A stretch of DNA of 64,000 nt from Dyella japonica A8 (GCF_000725385.1 NZ_CP008884.1:248001-312000), one strand, 5' to 3'; counted from the stretch's first letter, positions 9,568 through 18,184 are shown. The notes: a model not told the origin generated them from the sequence alone. A program made the numbers and translations.

Positions 9568-10230
9568 CTACGCCGGGAAGGATGCCTCTTCGTCGTGGCG
9601 CCATCCATTCTCGAACACCAGGGCCTCGAGCGGTTGGCGCGTGGCCCACTTTTCCTGCTGGAGCATGGGCTCGCTGTAGAACTCCTGCACGTGGCCAAGG
9701 CAAAGCACGGCGACAGGCCGTGCATCGCGCGGCAGGTCCAGCAGCTTGCCCAGTTCGTCCGGATTGAACATGGACACCCAGCCCATGCCGATGCCTTCGG
9801 CGCGCGCCGCCAGCCACATGTTCTGGATGGCGCAGGCAACGGAGGCCAGGTCCATTTCCGGCATCGTGCGGCGGCCGAACACATGTTCCTCGCGACGATC
9901 CATCAGGGCCGCTACCAACAGCTCACCGCATTCCAGTACGCCCTCCACCTTCAGCCGCATGAACTCGCTCCGGCGCTCACCAAGCGCGCTGGCAGTCAGC
10001 TGCCGCTCTTCGTCCACCAGGCTGTAGATGCGGCGGCGCAACGCGCTATCGGTAATGCGGATAAAGCGCCAGGGCTGCATGAATCCCACGCTGGGGCCAA
10101 GATGCGCCGCCCGCAGCAGACGCTCAAGCAGCGCCGGCTCCAGCGCATCGGGCAGGAAATGCCGCATGTCGCGCCGCTGTTCGATAACGCGATAGACGGC
10201 TGCGATATCGTTGTCGTTGTAACGTCTCAT
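9568..10230 (-). CDS. bluB: 5,6-dimethylbenzimidazole synthase (BluB-like nitroreductase)
   Basis: A 220-residue flavoprotein of the nitroreductase fold. The N-terminal YRVIEQRRDMRHFLPD, the LGPSVGFMQPWRFI segment and the C-terminal GMGWVSMFNPDELGKLLDLP match BluB, which cleaves reduced FMN with oxygen to make the lower ligand of vitamin B12. It stands alone, with no other cobalamin gene nearby, and I see no B12 riboswitch upstream. A single copy away from cob genes fits salvage or remodelling of corrinoids. Other nitroreductase subfamilies are possible but less likely given the QPW and GWVS motifs. Confidence 0.85.
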   Translation of the reverse strand: MRRYNDNDIAAVYRVIEQRRDMRHFLPDALEPALLERLLRAAHLGPSVGFMQPWRFIRITDSALRRRIYSLVDEERQLTASALGERRSEFMRLKVEGVLECGELLVAALMDRREEHVFGRRTMPEMDLASVACAIQNMWLAARAEGIGMGWVSMFNPDELGKLLDLPRDARPVAVLCLGHVQEFYSEPMLQQEKWATRQPLEALVFENGWRHDEEASFPA

Positions 10231-10412
10231 GGGGTGAAGCTTCGGGTGATGACAGGAATCGCCGAGAGGCTAACAGACGCGGCTTACGATGGGTTGTTCC
10301 GCCGCCCCGCTGTCAACCATCGGCATGGCGCGCCTTTCGACGCCTGCGCGATGCGATACAGCCTTGACGCTGAACGGGTCGAAGGATCTCGCGACGACCG
10401 GTAAGCCACGCC

Positions 10413-10865
10413 TCAGCGCTTGGGCTCCCACAGTTCGACCTTGTTGCCTTCGGGATCCAGAATCCACGCAAAGCGGCCGTTCGGATCGCTGTCGTCACGC
10501 TTGAGAACCGGCACACCCTTGGCCTGCAACCGCGCGAGCAAGGCATCCATATCGTCCACGGCGTAGTCGATCATCAACCCACTGGACGACGGTGCGAAGT
10601 ACTTCGTCGACGCTGGAAACGCGCTCCATGCCAACGCGGGCGGGTGCTTGGGTGCGTCATAGCGCAGCGCCGCACCACCCCAGACTTCCACCGGCATGCC
10701 AAGCACATCGCGATACCACGCGGCGAGCGCCTTGGGATCCTTCGCCTTGAAAAAGATGCCGCCGACACCGGTGATGTGGCCGGCGGGTGGCGCGGATGCC
10801 GCCGACGCGAAGCCGGCGGTGGAAAGCGTAGTCAGGCACAGCAGGAGAATCCATCGCCGATCCAT
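10413..10865 (-). CDS. Secreted VOC (glyoxalase-fold) protein
   Basis: A 150-residue protein with a signal peptide (about residues 1-24, cleavage near FASAASA) and a single vicinal-oxygen-chelate domain: GVGGIFFKAKDPKALAAWYRDVLGMPV at the start and FAWILDPEGNKVELWEP at the end. VOC proteins of this glyoxalase/bleomycin-resistance type are usually cytoplasmic, so the export signal is unusual. Function is unknown. A copy of the dispersed 24-bp palindrome sits 48 bp upstream of the start. Confidence 0.8.
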   Translation of the reverse strand: MDRRWILLLCLTTLSTAGFASAASAPPAGHITGVGGIFFKAKDPKALAAWYRDVLGMPVEVWGGAALRYDAPKHPPALAWSAFPASTKYFAPSSSGLMIDYAVDDMDALLARLQAKGVPVLKRDDSDPNGRFAWILDPEGNKVELWEPKR

Positions 10866-10913
10866 CTAGGTGCTCCCGGTTGGTATGGCTTGCCCGTGAC
10901 TGGCTGCTGGCAC

Positions 10914-10937
10914 GTCCGCTTCCTGTCGAACGCGGAT
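10914..10937. repeat. Dispersed 24-bp palindrome, copy 1 (degenerate)
   Basis: Left arm GTCCGCTT is intact and the right arm is altered (GAACGCGGAT). It lies between the VOC gene start and the stop of the next minus-strand gene. Confidence 0.55.
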
Positions 10938-10954
10938 CGTGCACGCCGCGGTGT

Positions 10955-11515
10955 TCAATCTTGATCAGGCAGGGCGCTGACAGCCAGCACCTGCTCGATC
11001 ACCAGCAGGCTGAACAGACCCATGTGTCCGTAGCCCGCCCATACCGTGCCCCGTGGAAACTGCCGCGGCTCGCCGGAGAAGAATCGGCCGACCACGGTCA
11101 CCTGCGCCCTGGCATAGGGCTCCTTCTGGATGATTTGATCGAAGTCCTGGAAGACCTTGTCATCCCTGAGCCGCGTCGTCACGCCTTCGACGACGAGCGC
11201 TTCGGGTCGCGTCCGTATCCTGGTAACGCCGCAGCAATACATGGTCCCCGAGGCGTGGGTTCCACCGTACTCCAGCCATATGCCCGACACGTGGACCGAA
11301 TCGGCACAGTGCCCTGCCGTCAGGCTGAAGTCTTCGAAGCCATGTCCGGCACGGCCGGTCACCTCGACGAGCGCATGGTTGTAGCGCCCCGGATCCTCGA
11401 GCAATTGGCAAACGCTGACTTGAACGGGCGCTTCGGCATGGCCTTGCGTCGGGAACAGGCCAAGGCAAAGAAGCGCAAGCAGCCAGCCGATACGCGGAAT
11501 GACACGGATATCCAT
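10955..11515 (-). CDS. Hypothetical secreted protein
   Basis: A 186-residue protein that I do not recognise. The ATG at 11515 gives a signal peptide (MDIRVIPRIGWLLALLCLGL, cleavage near GHAEA). The mature part has several cysteines (SVCQLL, AGHCADS, YCCGVTR) and mixed beta content, with LVEVTGRAGHGFEDF suggesting an OB-like strand pattern of the type in exported nucleic-acid-like folds, which is speculative. A longer in-frame start exists but would run across a palindrome copy at 11539-11562, so I prefer the shorter one. Flanked by palindromes on both sides. Confidence 0.65.
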   Translation of the reverse strand: MDIRVIPRIGWLLALLCLGLFPTQGHAEAPVQVSVCQLLEDPGRYNHALVEVTGRAGHGFEDFSLTAGHCADSVHVSGIWLEYGGTHASGTMYCCGVTRIRTRPEALVVEGVTTRLRDDKVFQDFDQIIQKEPYARAQVTVVGRFFSGEPRQFPRGTVWAGYGHMGLFSLLVIEQVLAVSALPDQD

Positions 11516-11538
11516 GGATCCCTGCCCCTCGTTGCCAT

Positions 11539-11562
11539 GTTCACTTCGGGTCGAAAGCAGAC
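11539..11562. repeat. Dispersed 24-bp palindrome, copy 2
   Basis: The right half CGGGTCGAAAGCAGAC is well conserved and the left arm is degenerate. It lies 23 bp upstream of the hypothetical gene start and after the stop of the M24 peptidase gene. Confidence 0.65.
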
Positions 11563-11648
11563 ACCTGTGATTACGCCCCCAGGCCATCCCTTTCACGTCG
11601 ACCGGCCACGTTCGACGAACGGCAAATGGCGGCTCGCCGCGGACCCGA

Positions 11649-12923
11649 TCAGATCGGGTCGTCGATCGATTTGGCGAGCTCCGTGAAAAGCTTGGGCCCA
11701 GCGTCGGTCATGTGCCAGCAGTCTTCCAGACGGATGCCGAATTCGCCGGGGATGTAGATACCCGGCTCGTCGGAAAAACACATGCCGGCCGCCAATGGCG
11801 TGGCGTCGCCATGCACCAGGTAAGGTGGCTCGTGGCCGTCCAGACCAATGCCGTGGCCGGTGCGGTGAGGAAGACCAGGCAGGTGATAACCGGGGCCCCA
11901 GCCTTCCTTTTCGTAATAGGCGCGCACGGCGTCGTCGATGGCGCCCACCGGGGTGCCCAGCCTGGCAGTGCTCAAGGCGATCTCCTGGCCACGCTTGACG
12001 GTGTCCCACACCTTGCGCTGTTTCGCGGTCGGCTGGCCCATCACCCAGGTGCGCGAGATGTCCGATTGGTAGCCATGCACGTTGCAACCCACGTCCATCA
12101 GGATGACGGAGCCTTCGTGCAGCGTCTGCGGCTGATGCGAGCCGTGCGGATAGGCGCTGGCCTCGTTGATCAGCACCAGGGCAAATTCCGGCGCGCCGCC
12201 CAGGGCTTCGGTGGCGTCGTTCATCAGGGTGGCGATGTCGTTGGGGCGCATGCCCGCGTGGACGTTGCCGTGGACATAGCGCAGTGCCGCCAGCGTGACG
12301 TCATTGGCGGTCTGCATCAGCGCGAGTTCGGCCGGTGACTTGATCAGCCGGACGGCCTTGACCAGGGCGTCGCCGGAAACCACGCGATAGGCACCCGCGC
12401 TTGCGTCGCGCACCCCGTCGACGATGAACAGGCGCGTGGTCGCTTCGAAGGCGATCGCACCGGACGTAACGCCGCGGTCGCGAAGCGCGCCGACAAGGCG
12501 TGCGAACGGACTTTCATGCTCATTCCAGGGCCGCACATCGCCAGCCACGGCCAGGGTTTCGCGAATGGACGGCTCCTCGAAGGCCGGCGTCACCACGACG
12601 ATGTCACCCCGGGCCGGGATCACGGCAGCCGTCGTACGCTCCGAGCGATGCCACTGGATGCCGGTGAAGTAATCCAGGCTCGAGCCCGACTCCAGGATCA
12701 AGGCGCCGATCTTCTGATCGACCATCAGCTGCTGCAGCCTGGCGATGCGCGCAAGGCGCTCCTGTACCGAAATCGGCTTGGCGCCGGTGGTCATGGAGGT
12801 CAACCCGGCCAGCCCGCCGGGTTTGGCAGGCGCGGCCTGCGCCGGGCGGCCCGCCATCACAAGGGCGGTGGATGCGGCAGCCGTGGCGGCTACAGCCCCC
12901 GTGAGAAAGTCGCGACGACGCAT
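11649..12923 (-). CDS. Tat-exported M24 (Xaa-Pro type) metallopeptidase
   Basis: A 424-residue pita-bread-fold peptidase. The N-terminus MRRRDFLTGAVAATAAAS is a twin-arginine signal ending near AQAAPA, so the enzyme is exported folded. The creatinase-like N-domain is followed by the catalytic domain with the five expected metal ligands: DVGC, YQSDISRT, HRTGHGIGL, DEPGIY and IRLEDCW. This family removes residues adjacent to proline (prolidase or aminopeptidase P). The chosen start is the twin-arginine methionine; the longer open frame upstream has no coding character. Periplasmic proline-dipeptide hydrolysis is the likely role. Confidence 0.9.
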   Translation of the reverse strand: MRRRDFLTGAVAATAAASTALVMAGRPAQAAPAKPGGLAGLTSMTTGAKPISVQERLARIARLQQLMVDQKIGALILESGSSLDYFTGIQWHRSERTTAAVIPARGDIVVVTPAFEEPSIRETLAVAGDVRPWNEHESPFARLVGALRDRGVTSGAIAFEATTRLFIVDGVRDASAGAYRVVSGDALVKAVRLIKSPAELALMQTANDVTLAALRYVHGNVHAGMRPNDIATLMNDATEALGGAPEFALVLINEASAYPHGSHQPQTLHEGSVILMDVGCNVHGYQSDISRTWVMGQPTAKQRKVWDTVKRGQEIALSTARLGTPVGAIDDAVRAYYEKEGWGPGYHLPGLPHRTGHGIGLDGHEPPYLVHGDATPLAAGMCFSDEPGIYIPGEFGIRLEDCWHMTDAGPKLFTELAKSIDDPI

Positions 12924-13271
12924 GGAGACTCCCGGACCAGTGCTGAGGATGCGTTGCAGTATGAGGCCGGAATCGGCGACGCGACTACTGGCTGGCTGAT
13001 GTCCTATCGCACTGGCGCCGTCGCCCCGATCCTGCCCTGCACGCGATGATGCTTGTCGCCTGCGCTCACGGGGATGCGCCGTGCCGCGCCGGCCAGAGCC
13101 GGCGCGCGGACGCGTTCTGCAAGCGTGCTGATGGCCCCACGTCCCGCCGCCCGGCCGTGTCCGCTGCGGCCCGCACAATCTTGCGCGCGTGCTGCGACAT
13201 TGATGGCAGCCTCCGGCCGCCGCCCCGCGTGCTACATTTCCCCAGTTCGCCTGCATCCATCGGCCGCCTGC
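12924..13271. other. Intergenic region between divergent M24 and DUF2946-like genes
   Basis: About 350 bp separating divergently transcribed genes, which must hold both promoters. Short open frames here are GC-rich shadows. I see no clear operator or repeat. Confidence 0.5.
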
Positions 13272-13664
13272 GTGTTACGACGTCAATCCCACCGACAGAT
13301 GGTCTCGTGGCTAGCCTGGCTGGCCATGGCATTCGTTGTGGTGGCGCCCCTGGTATCGCGCGTCATGCCCGTGCACGCCGCCATGCAGGACATGGCGGGC
13401 ATGATGAGCATGGTGGCCGGCGATTGCCCGCACGTGATGGCGGGTACCGATCACCCCGCGGATCCCAGCCGCCCGGCGGACACGACCGACCGCTGCGGCT
13501 ACTGCGTGCTGCTCGATCACCAGTCGCTGGTCGCGGCGCACACGATCCTCCATCTGCTTCCTGCGCCGCCACGCGCCTACCTGCCCGTTCCCCTGCATGA
13601 GGCCGACACGCGGCAGACACCGCGCCAGGATGCACGCCCTCGCGGACCTCCCTCCCTCGCCTGA
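13272..13664 (+). CDS. DUF2946-like small membrane/periplasmic protein
   Basis: A protein of about 130 residues with one N-terminal hydrophobic segment (MVSWLAWLAMAFVVVAPLVSRV), then a Met/Asp-rich stretch and the motif CGYCVLLDHQS, in the style of DUF2946 proteins found near copper-handling genes in proteobacteria. The GTG at 13272 gives a family-typical short basic N-terminus; ATG starts at 13203 or 13299 cannot be excluded. It precedes an outer-membrane protein and a TlpA-like thioredoxin, and the His/Met/Cys content suggests metal or redox involvement. Confidence 0.6.
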   Translation: MLRRQSHRQMVSWLAWLAMAFVVVAPLVSRVMPVHAAMQDMAGMMSMVAGDCPHVMAGTDHPADPSRPADTTDRCGYCVLLDHQSLVAAHTILHLLPAPPRAYLPVPLHEADTRQTPRQDARPRGPPSLA

Positions 13665-13832
13665 CATGCCGGTGAGGGTCCGCGCGCATGCTGCGCCGCA
13701 TGGACTCTGCACTGTCGACCACGCCAACGCTCCGCGCCACGGACCACGTGCCAGACCACGCGGTTCGACCATGCTGCGCGAGCACCTGAACATCTCCGTG
13801 CCCGGCGAACCACCCTGCGTTCGCGGCACGCT

Positions 13833-14948
13833 ATGGAAACACGCCCCATGCGCGTCATCGCTTCCTCTTTCACCGCCGTGCCTCGCCGCTCGCCGCGACG
13901 CCCGATGGGCACACCCATGGTCCTGCTGGGCCTTGCCGCGTTGTTCCCGCAGCTCGCCAGCGCGTGCGCGACCTGCGGATGCACCCTCAGCACGGATGCC
14001 GCCACCGGCTATTCGACAACCAGCGGATGGCGAGTGAACGTGGACTACACGTTCATCGACCAGAACCAGCTTCGCCACGGCAACAGCAAGGCCTCTCCCC
14101 AGCAAGTCGTCGAACAGCCGTCCGATCCGTCGCTGGGTGGCGGCGAGATCGAGAAGAAGACCGTCAACCGCTACATCAACCTCAGCGCGACGTATCGTTT
14201 CAACGCCGATTGGGGCCTAACCTTCGTCGCGCCCTACGTCATTCGCGATCACGACACCTACGGCACACAGCTGGCGCCCTATACGCCCGCCGAAACCGCA
14301 CCCGATCAGGTCAGCAACGCCCATGTCGCCGGGCTCGGCGACGTGAAGCTCATCGGCAGCTACCAGGGCTTCCTGCCCATGCACAACCTGGGCATCCAGT
14401 TCGGCGTCAAGCTGCCGACGGGCCACTACGGCGGCGAGACGGATGACGGCGGCCTGATCGGCCACCCCACGACGTTCCACTCCGGCCCCAACCTGGGACA
14501 GTCGCTGGACAGCAGCCTGCAGGCAGGCACGGGAAGCACGGACCTCATCGTCGGTGCCTACTACTACCAACCCGTCAGCCAGAACTTCGACATGTTCGTG
14601 AATGGCCAGTTCCAGGCCGCCGTGAGCGAGCGGATGAATCGACCGGGCGCCGATTTCCGACCGGGCAACCTCGCCTCGGCGAGCCTTGGCCTGCGCTATG
14701 AAGCGCACGCGAACTGGGTGCCGCAACTGCAGCTCAACGTGATCCACCGCAGCGCCGACCAGGGCGCCTTCGCGGACCGGCCGGACACCGCGGGCACCGT
14801 GGCCTACCTCAGCCCGGGCATCAGCGCCAGCCTGGCCAGGAACCTCCAGTTCTATGCGTTCGTACAGGTGCCCGTGTACAGCCACCTGCAGGGATACCAG
14901 TTGTTTCCGCGCTGGACCGGCACGGTGGGCCTGAGCATGCAATTCTGA
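13833..14948 (+). CDS. Outer-membrane beta-barrel protein with CATCGC motif
   Basis: A 371-residue exported protein. A hydrophobic signal (PMVLLGLAALFPQLASA) is followed immediately by CATCGCTL, then by alternating aromatic strands ending in VGLSMQF, the C-terminal Phe expected of barrel proteins. It resembles transporter/MetA-pathway-like barrels annotated beside thioredoxin or copper genes; I cannot name it. A start 15 bases downstream at 13848 (MRVIASS) is equally plausible. The cluster of three Cys at the mature N-terminus could bind metal or be a substrate of the TlpA-like protein encoded next. Confidence 0.75.
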   Translation: METRPMRVIASSFTAVPRRSPRRPMGTPMVLLGLAALFPQLASACATCGCTLSTDAATGYSTTSGWRVNVDYTFIDQNQLRHGNSKASPQQVVEQPSDPSLGGGEIEKKTVNRYINLSATYRFNADWGLTFVAPYVIRDHDTYGTQLAPYTPAETAPDQVSNAHVAGLGDVKLIGSYQGFLPMHNLGIQFGVKLPTGHYGGETDDGGLIGHPTTFHSGPNLGQSLDSSLQAGTGSTDLIVGAYYYQPVSQNFDMFVNGQFQAAVSERMNRPGADFRPGNLASASLGLRYEAHANWVPQLQLNVIHRSADQGAFADRPDTAGTVAYLSPGISASLARNLQFYAFVQVPVYSHLQGYQLFPRWTGTVGLSMQF

Positions 14949-15019
14949 CCGTGACCGCACACCAGGGAGCGCGGGCGTTGACGCAAGCCCGCGCCACCCA
15001 TCCGATGGATAGACCTTCG

Positions 15020-15562
15020 ATGTCCGCAACCCGATACACGCGAATGACACATCTGTGGCAGCACATCACGGCACTCGTGCTGCTGGCCGCCAGTACCTCC
15101 ATGGCATTCGCCAGTGAGCTTCGCACGGGGCAGCCCGCACCCGCGATCACGCTGGATACGCTGGATGGGCGGCATATCCCGCTGGAAACGCTACGCGGCA
15201 AAACGGTGATCCTCACCTTCTGGGCGACGTGGTGCGACCCCTGCCGCAACGAGCTGCCCCTGCTGTCCCACTACGCGCAGGAGCATGCGCAAGACAATCT
15301 TGTGGTGCTGGGTTTCAGCCTGGATACGCCCGACACGCTCGCCCAGGTCAGGGAAGTCGCGTCCAGGCTGAGCTTCCCCACGGGGCTGCTCGGCGACCCC
15401 CACGTGCCCGGCTACGGTCGCATCTGGCGCTTGCCGGTCAGCTTTGTCATTGATCGCAACGGCCTGCTCGTCCACGACGGCTGGAAAGACAAGCAGCCCG
15501 AATTCACCCGCGAACGGCTAGAACGGGTCGTGACGCCGCTGCTGGAAAAACCCTCCCACTGA
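15020..15562 (+). CDS. TlpA/ResA-like periplasmic thioredoxin
   Basis: A 180-residue exported thioredoxin-fold protein. A signal segment (about residues 10-32, ending SMAFASE) precedes the domain with the redox motif WATWCDPCRNELP and the cis-Pro region RLPVSFVIDRNG. TlpA-like proteins reduce periplasmic disulfides, often for cytochrome or copper-site maturation. It lies 71 bp after the CATCGC barrel gene on the same strand, so the DUF2946-like gene, barrel and thioredoxin probably act together. A second ATG 15 bases upstream is also usable. Confidence 0.88.
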   Translation: MSATRYTRMTHLWQHITALVLLAASTSMAFASELRTGQPAPAITLDTLDGRHIPLETLRGKTVILTFWATWCDPCRNELPLLSHYAQEHAQDNLVVLGFSLDTPDTLAQVREVASRLSFPTGLLGDPHVPGYGRIWRLPVSFVIDRNGLLVHDGWKDKQPEFTRERLERVVTPLLEKPSH

Positions 15563-15646
15563 CGCGCGAGGCAGGGTGCCGCGGATGCACCTTCGATGCG
15601 CGCGGACTGCCGTGCACCCTCGGCATCTGGTGGGCGGCGGACCGGA

Positions 15647-16639
15647 TCACGCAGCCCAGAGCTTCCGCGCCTCCTCGGCGATGACGTCGGGAAACTCCTC
15701 CGGGAAAAACAGCTTGGCGCCTTCCATCCATCGCACGCCACGCGAACGCGGCAACGCATGGTCGAGGTAGGCTGCATCGTCCTGCGAGAAAATGGTGTCG
15801 CCTGTGCCCCATACCACGCGCACGGGTAGCTGACTCAGCTTGAGCAACGCTCCCGTGCCGGCGAGTGGATTCGGTGCAAGACCCATGGCGTAGGCGTTGG
15901 TGAGCGCCTTGCGCGCCGGCGACTCGACCAGTGGCCCGAGGTACATGTCGATGGTTTCGTCGGCCAGCCTTTCCGGATAGGTGAAGGTCATGCCACCGAG
16001 GCCCTTGTCCGAGCGTGCCAGATGCTTGTCGGCAACCCACGGGGCAAGCCATTCGTCCGCAAATCGCCCCTGCCTGGCCAGCTCGATCACCGGAATCACG
16101 GCCGGCGGCGGACAGTTGCCCTCCACGTCGCAGTTGGTGAGCAGCACGGTGCGCACTCGGTCGGGATGCTGCGTGAAGAAGAGCTGCGCGATGGCGCCGC
16201 CACTGTCATTGGCGATGATGTCGACGTCGTGGATGGAAAGCGCGTCCAGCAATGCGATAAGCATCTGCACCTGGGTGGCAGGCGTAATCTTCACGCCTTC
16301 CGCCACCTGGGTGTAACCCAGGCCGAGCGAATCGGGCGCTATGCAACGGCGATAGGGGGACAAGCGTTCTATCGCGCCACGCCACTGAAAGCTGTTGAGC
16401 GGAAAGCCATGCAGGAACAGTACAGCCTGCCCCTGGCCTCGATCCGCGTAAGCGATATGGCCGAAACGCGTGTTGAGAAAGCGCCGCGACGCACGCCAGT
16501 CTTCCGCTTCCTTCGTCGACCCGCTTGACCCCGTAGCGGTCGCGCCACGCGTGACAACGCGAGTGGCGCAACCGGCGACCGTACCGGCGGCCAGGGCAGT
16601 CAAACTCAAACCGAGAAACGCTCTGCGCTGCATTTCCAT
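15647..16639 (-). CDS. Tat lipoprotein alpha/beta hydrolase, haloalkane-dehalogenase-like
   Basis: A 330-residue exported hydrolase. The N-terminus combines a twin-arginine motif (QRRAFLGLSL) with a lipobox (TVAGC), so it is probably a Tat-exported lipoprotein. The core has the oxyanion motif LHGFPLNSFQWR and the nucleophile elbow IANDSGGAIAQ. Aligned with dehalogenase elbows (DWGG), the Asp, not the following Ser, falls at the nucleophile position. Haloalkane dehalogenases and epoxide hydrolases use such an Asp. The reaction cannot be fixed from sequence; a serine-type reading is the alternative. Confidence 0.8.
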   Translation of the reverse strand: MEMQRRAFLGLSLTALAAGTVAGCATRVVTRGATATGSSGSTKEAEDWRASRRFLNTRFGHIAYADRGQGQAVLFLHGFPLNSFQWRGAIERLSPYRRCIAPDSLGLGYTQVAEGVKITPATQVQMLIALLDALSIHDVDIIANDSGGAIAQLFFTQHPDRVRTVLLTNCDVEGNCPPPAVIPVIELARQGRFADEWLAPWVADKHLARSDKGLGGMTFTYPERLADETIDMYLGPLVESPARKALTNAYAMGLAPNPLAGTGALLKLSQLPVRVVWGTGDTIFSQDDAAYLDHALPRSRGVRWMEGAKLFFPEEFPDVIAEEARKLWAA

Positions 16640-16671
16640 ATCCCTGTAGGCAAAGTGGCGCCTGATAAGTG

Positions 16672-16700
16672 TCCAGAAAACCGATGGGTGAAAGCGGATC
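16672..16700. repeat. Very degenerate palindrome copy
   Basis: GTCC and a right arm GAAAGCGGAT are recognisable with an expanded, altered centre. Its position between the hydrolase start and the next stop fits the series, but identity is weak. Confidence 0.3.
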
Positions 16701-16725
16701 GTTGCCGTTCCAGATGACGCGCCTC

Positions 16726-17118
16726 TTACTGACCGGCACCACCCGCGCGAACATTCACCTCAAAAGACGAGTAGAACGGACTGCGCGGCGGCGCATTCAG
16801 GCTCGCCTTCGCCACCACACCCTGAAAGCAGCCGCCGAGTTTCGACTCGTCGTTCCGCCATGTCTTTTGAACCTTTCCAGCAGCGTCCAGCTCCGCCACC
16901 ACGACGAAAGAAAAAGGCCCCGGACGGTTGGCGGCTACGCATGACAACAGAGCCGATTGGATGACGGGCTCCTGCGCCTGGACCAAAGCCTGTTGCTGCT
17001 TCGCCGAAAGCGATGCTTCGTCGTGATGCGCCAAGGCCTTGGCTTCGGCAAAGGTCATATCGCCAGCGAACGCCACCGGCGCAGCGAACAATCCAATCAA
17101 AAGACAAAACTTGACCAT
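16726..17118 (-). CDS. Small exported protein, orphan
   Basis: A 130-residue protein with a signal peptide (MVKFCLLIGLFAAPVAFAGD) preceded by a good ribosome binding site (GGGGAAG). The mature part has two cysteines (LLSCVAA, GGCFQG) and the pattern FVVVAELDAAGKVQKTWRNDESKLGGCFQG, typical of small exported proteins with a central beta-strand and C-terminal motif resembling TonB-C-like ends. Function unknown. The longer in-frame extension is translated palindrome (FRPKADL) and is not real. Confidence 0.7.
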   Translation of the reverse strand: MVKFCLLIGLFAAPVAFAGDMTFAEAKALAHHDEASLSAKQQQALVQAQEPVIQSALLSCVAANRPGPFSFVVVAELDAAGKVQKTWRNDESKLGGCFQGVVAKASLNAPPRSPFYSSFEVNVRAGGAGQ

Positions 17119-17175
17119 GACTTCCCCTTTTGCATATGTGGACCGGAGTGGATCTGTCGTTAGCTTAGTGGTTAG

Positions 17176-17199
17176 GTCTGCTTTGGGTCGGAAGCGGAC
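17176..17199. repeat. Dispersed 24-bp palindrome, copy 3
   Basis: Near-consensus (two changes). It is 57 bp upstream of the orphan secreted gene and 25 bp after the next gene's stop. Confidence 0.85.
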
Positions 17200-17224
17200 A
17201 TGCGCGTTCACAGATATCGGAACC

Positions 17225-17698
17225 TTACAGTCGCCACCAATCCAGATTGTTTGTCTTTGTGTTCCAGAAGAAATGGAACAGATCACATTCCCCTTCACCA
17301 AGAATGAACGCCGTCCCAGCCTTAGATCGCCTGAAGCCGGAGATCGCCCCAACCTCATCGGTCGGGTCGTAATCGAGTGACTCCTTGGCTATACCCGCGG
17401 GTGCCGCACAGAGGCTGTCTTGCGACGGGTCACCGATAGGAAAGGTATGAACGATAACTCTACGTCCTCTCTGCCCAAGGACGAGGCCTACCGATGCGGA
17501 TTTCGAATCCTGGCTCAGGAACACATAGTCAGGCTTTCCATCGGAATCAATGTCGATCTTCAACACACTGTCGCGATCCCAGATGTGACCTGAAGAGGTT
17601 CTCTGCAGGCGTGTCAGTGCATCGGACTCACTGGCCAGCACACAGGTGGCCAGCAGAGCGAGAGCCAGGACGAGACCACAACGGATCGCAACAAACAT
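17225..17698 (-). CDS. Hypothetical exported protein with FG-GAP-like segment
   Basis: A 157-residue protein with a signal peptide (MFVAIRCGLVLALALLATCVLAS). The segment LKIDIDSDGKPDYVFLSQD has the Asp-rich calcium-loop look of FG-GAP/VCBS-type repeats, as seen in many small orphan exported proteins. No catalytic motif is visible. Flanked on both sides by palindrome copies, and part of a minus-strand run of similar small genes. Confidence 0.65.
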   Translation of the reverse strand: MFVAIRCGLVLALALLATCVLASESDALTRLQRTSSGHIWDRDSVLKIDIDSDGKPDYVFLSQDSKSASVGLVLGQRGRRVIVHTFPIGDPSQDSLCAAPAGIAKESLDYDPTDEVGAISGFRRSKAGTAFILGEGECDLFHFFWNTKTNNLDWWRL

Positions 17699-17759
17699 GA
17701 TCGGACCTTCCTTCGATCTCGCGATCGCCTTTTGCGTTGATCGGTTCCGGACGGGTAAT

Positions 17760-17783
17760 GTCCGCGTCGGGTCGAAAGCGGAT
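17760..17783. repeat. Dispersed 24-bp palindrome, copy 4
   Basis: Right half GGGTCGAAAGCGGAT is consensus; the left arm is GTCCGCGTC. It lies 7 bp after the zinc-ribbon gene stop. Confidence 0.8.
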
Positions 17784-17790
17784 ATGCAGA

Positions 17791-18111
17791 CTACTTCTCG
17801 AAATACTGCCGCGGACGTACGAGGCAGTGCGGGCAAAAAGTATCCATATGATCGGTGGTTTTGCTCGCAGCATCCGTCACGATGGATGTGACCACCCCAT
17901 GCACAACGCACTCAAAGCTAACAAATGTCCCTTCCTCCTTGGCGTCAATTTCGTCCCAACTGCAAAGGGGACATTGAAGGACGGGTGGCGCATCTGGCGT
18001 GGCGATGATCTGTGACCAGTTGCACTCAGGGCAGGTCAATTTGTAGGTGGAGTGCGCAGTAACGGGGACAGATCCCTTCCCTCGAGAAAAATCGTGTGGA
18101 CTTCCCGACAT
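17791..18111 (-). CDS. Small zinc-ribbon protein
   Basis: A 106-residue cytoplasmic protein with three CxxC knuckles: CPECNW, CPLCSW and CPHCLV. The first two are spaced like a zinc ribbon and the third lies near the C-terminus. There is no signal peptide. I do not recognise the family. Starting at 18123 (MGGVMSG) is also possible. It lies within the alternating gene/palindrome run. Confidence 0.65.
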   Translation of the reverse strand: MSGSPHDFSRGKGSVPVTAHSTYKLTCPECNWSQIIATPDAPPVLQCPLCSWDEIDAKEEGTFVSFECVVHGVVTSIVTDAASKTTDHMDTFCPHCLVRPRQYFEK

Positions 18112-18160
18112 TACCCCTCCCAAAGGGTAGTTCCGTGGCCCATTTCAGGGATACGCGAAG

Positions 18161-18184
18161 GTCCTCTATGGATCGAAAGCGGAC
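18161..18184. repeat. Dispersed 24-bp palindrome, copy 5
   Basis: The right arm GAAAGCGGAC is consensus and the left half is altered. It lies 49 bp upstream of the zinc-ribbon gene. Confidence 0.65.
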
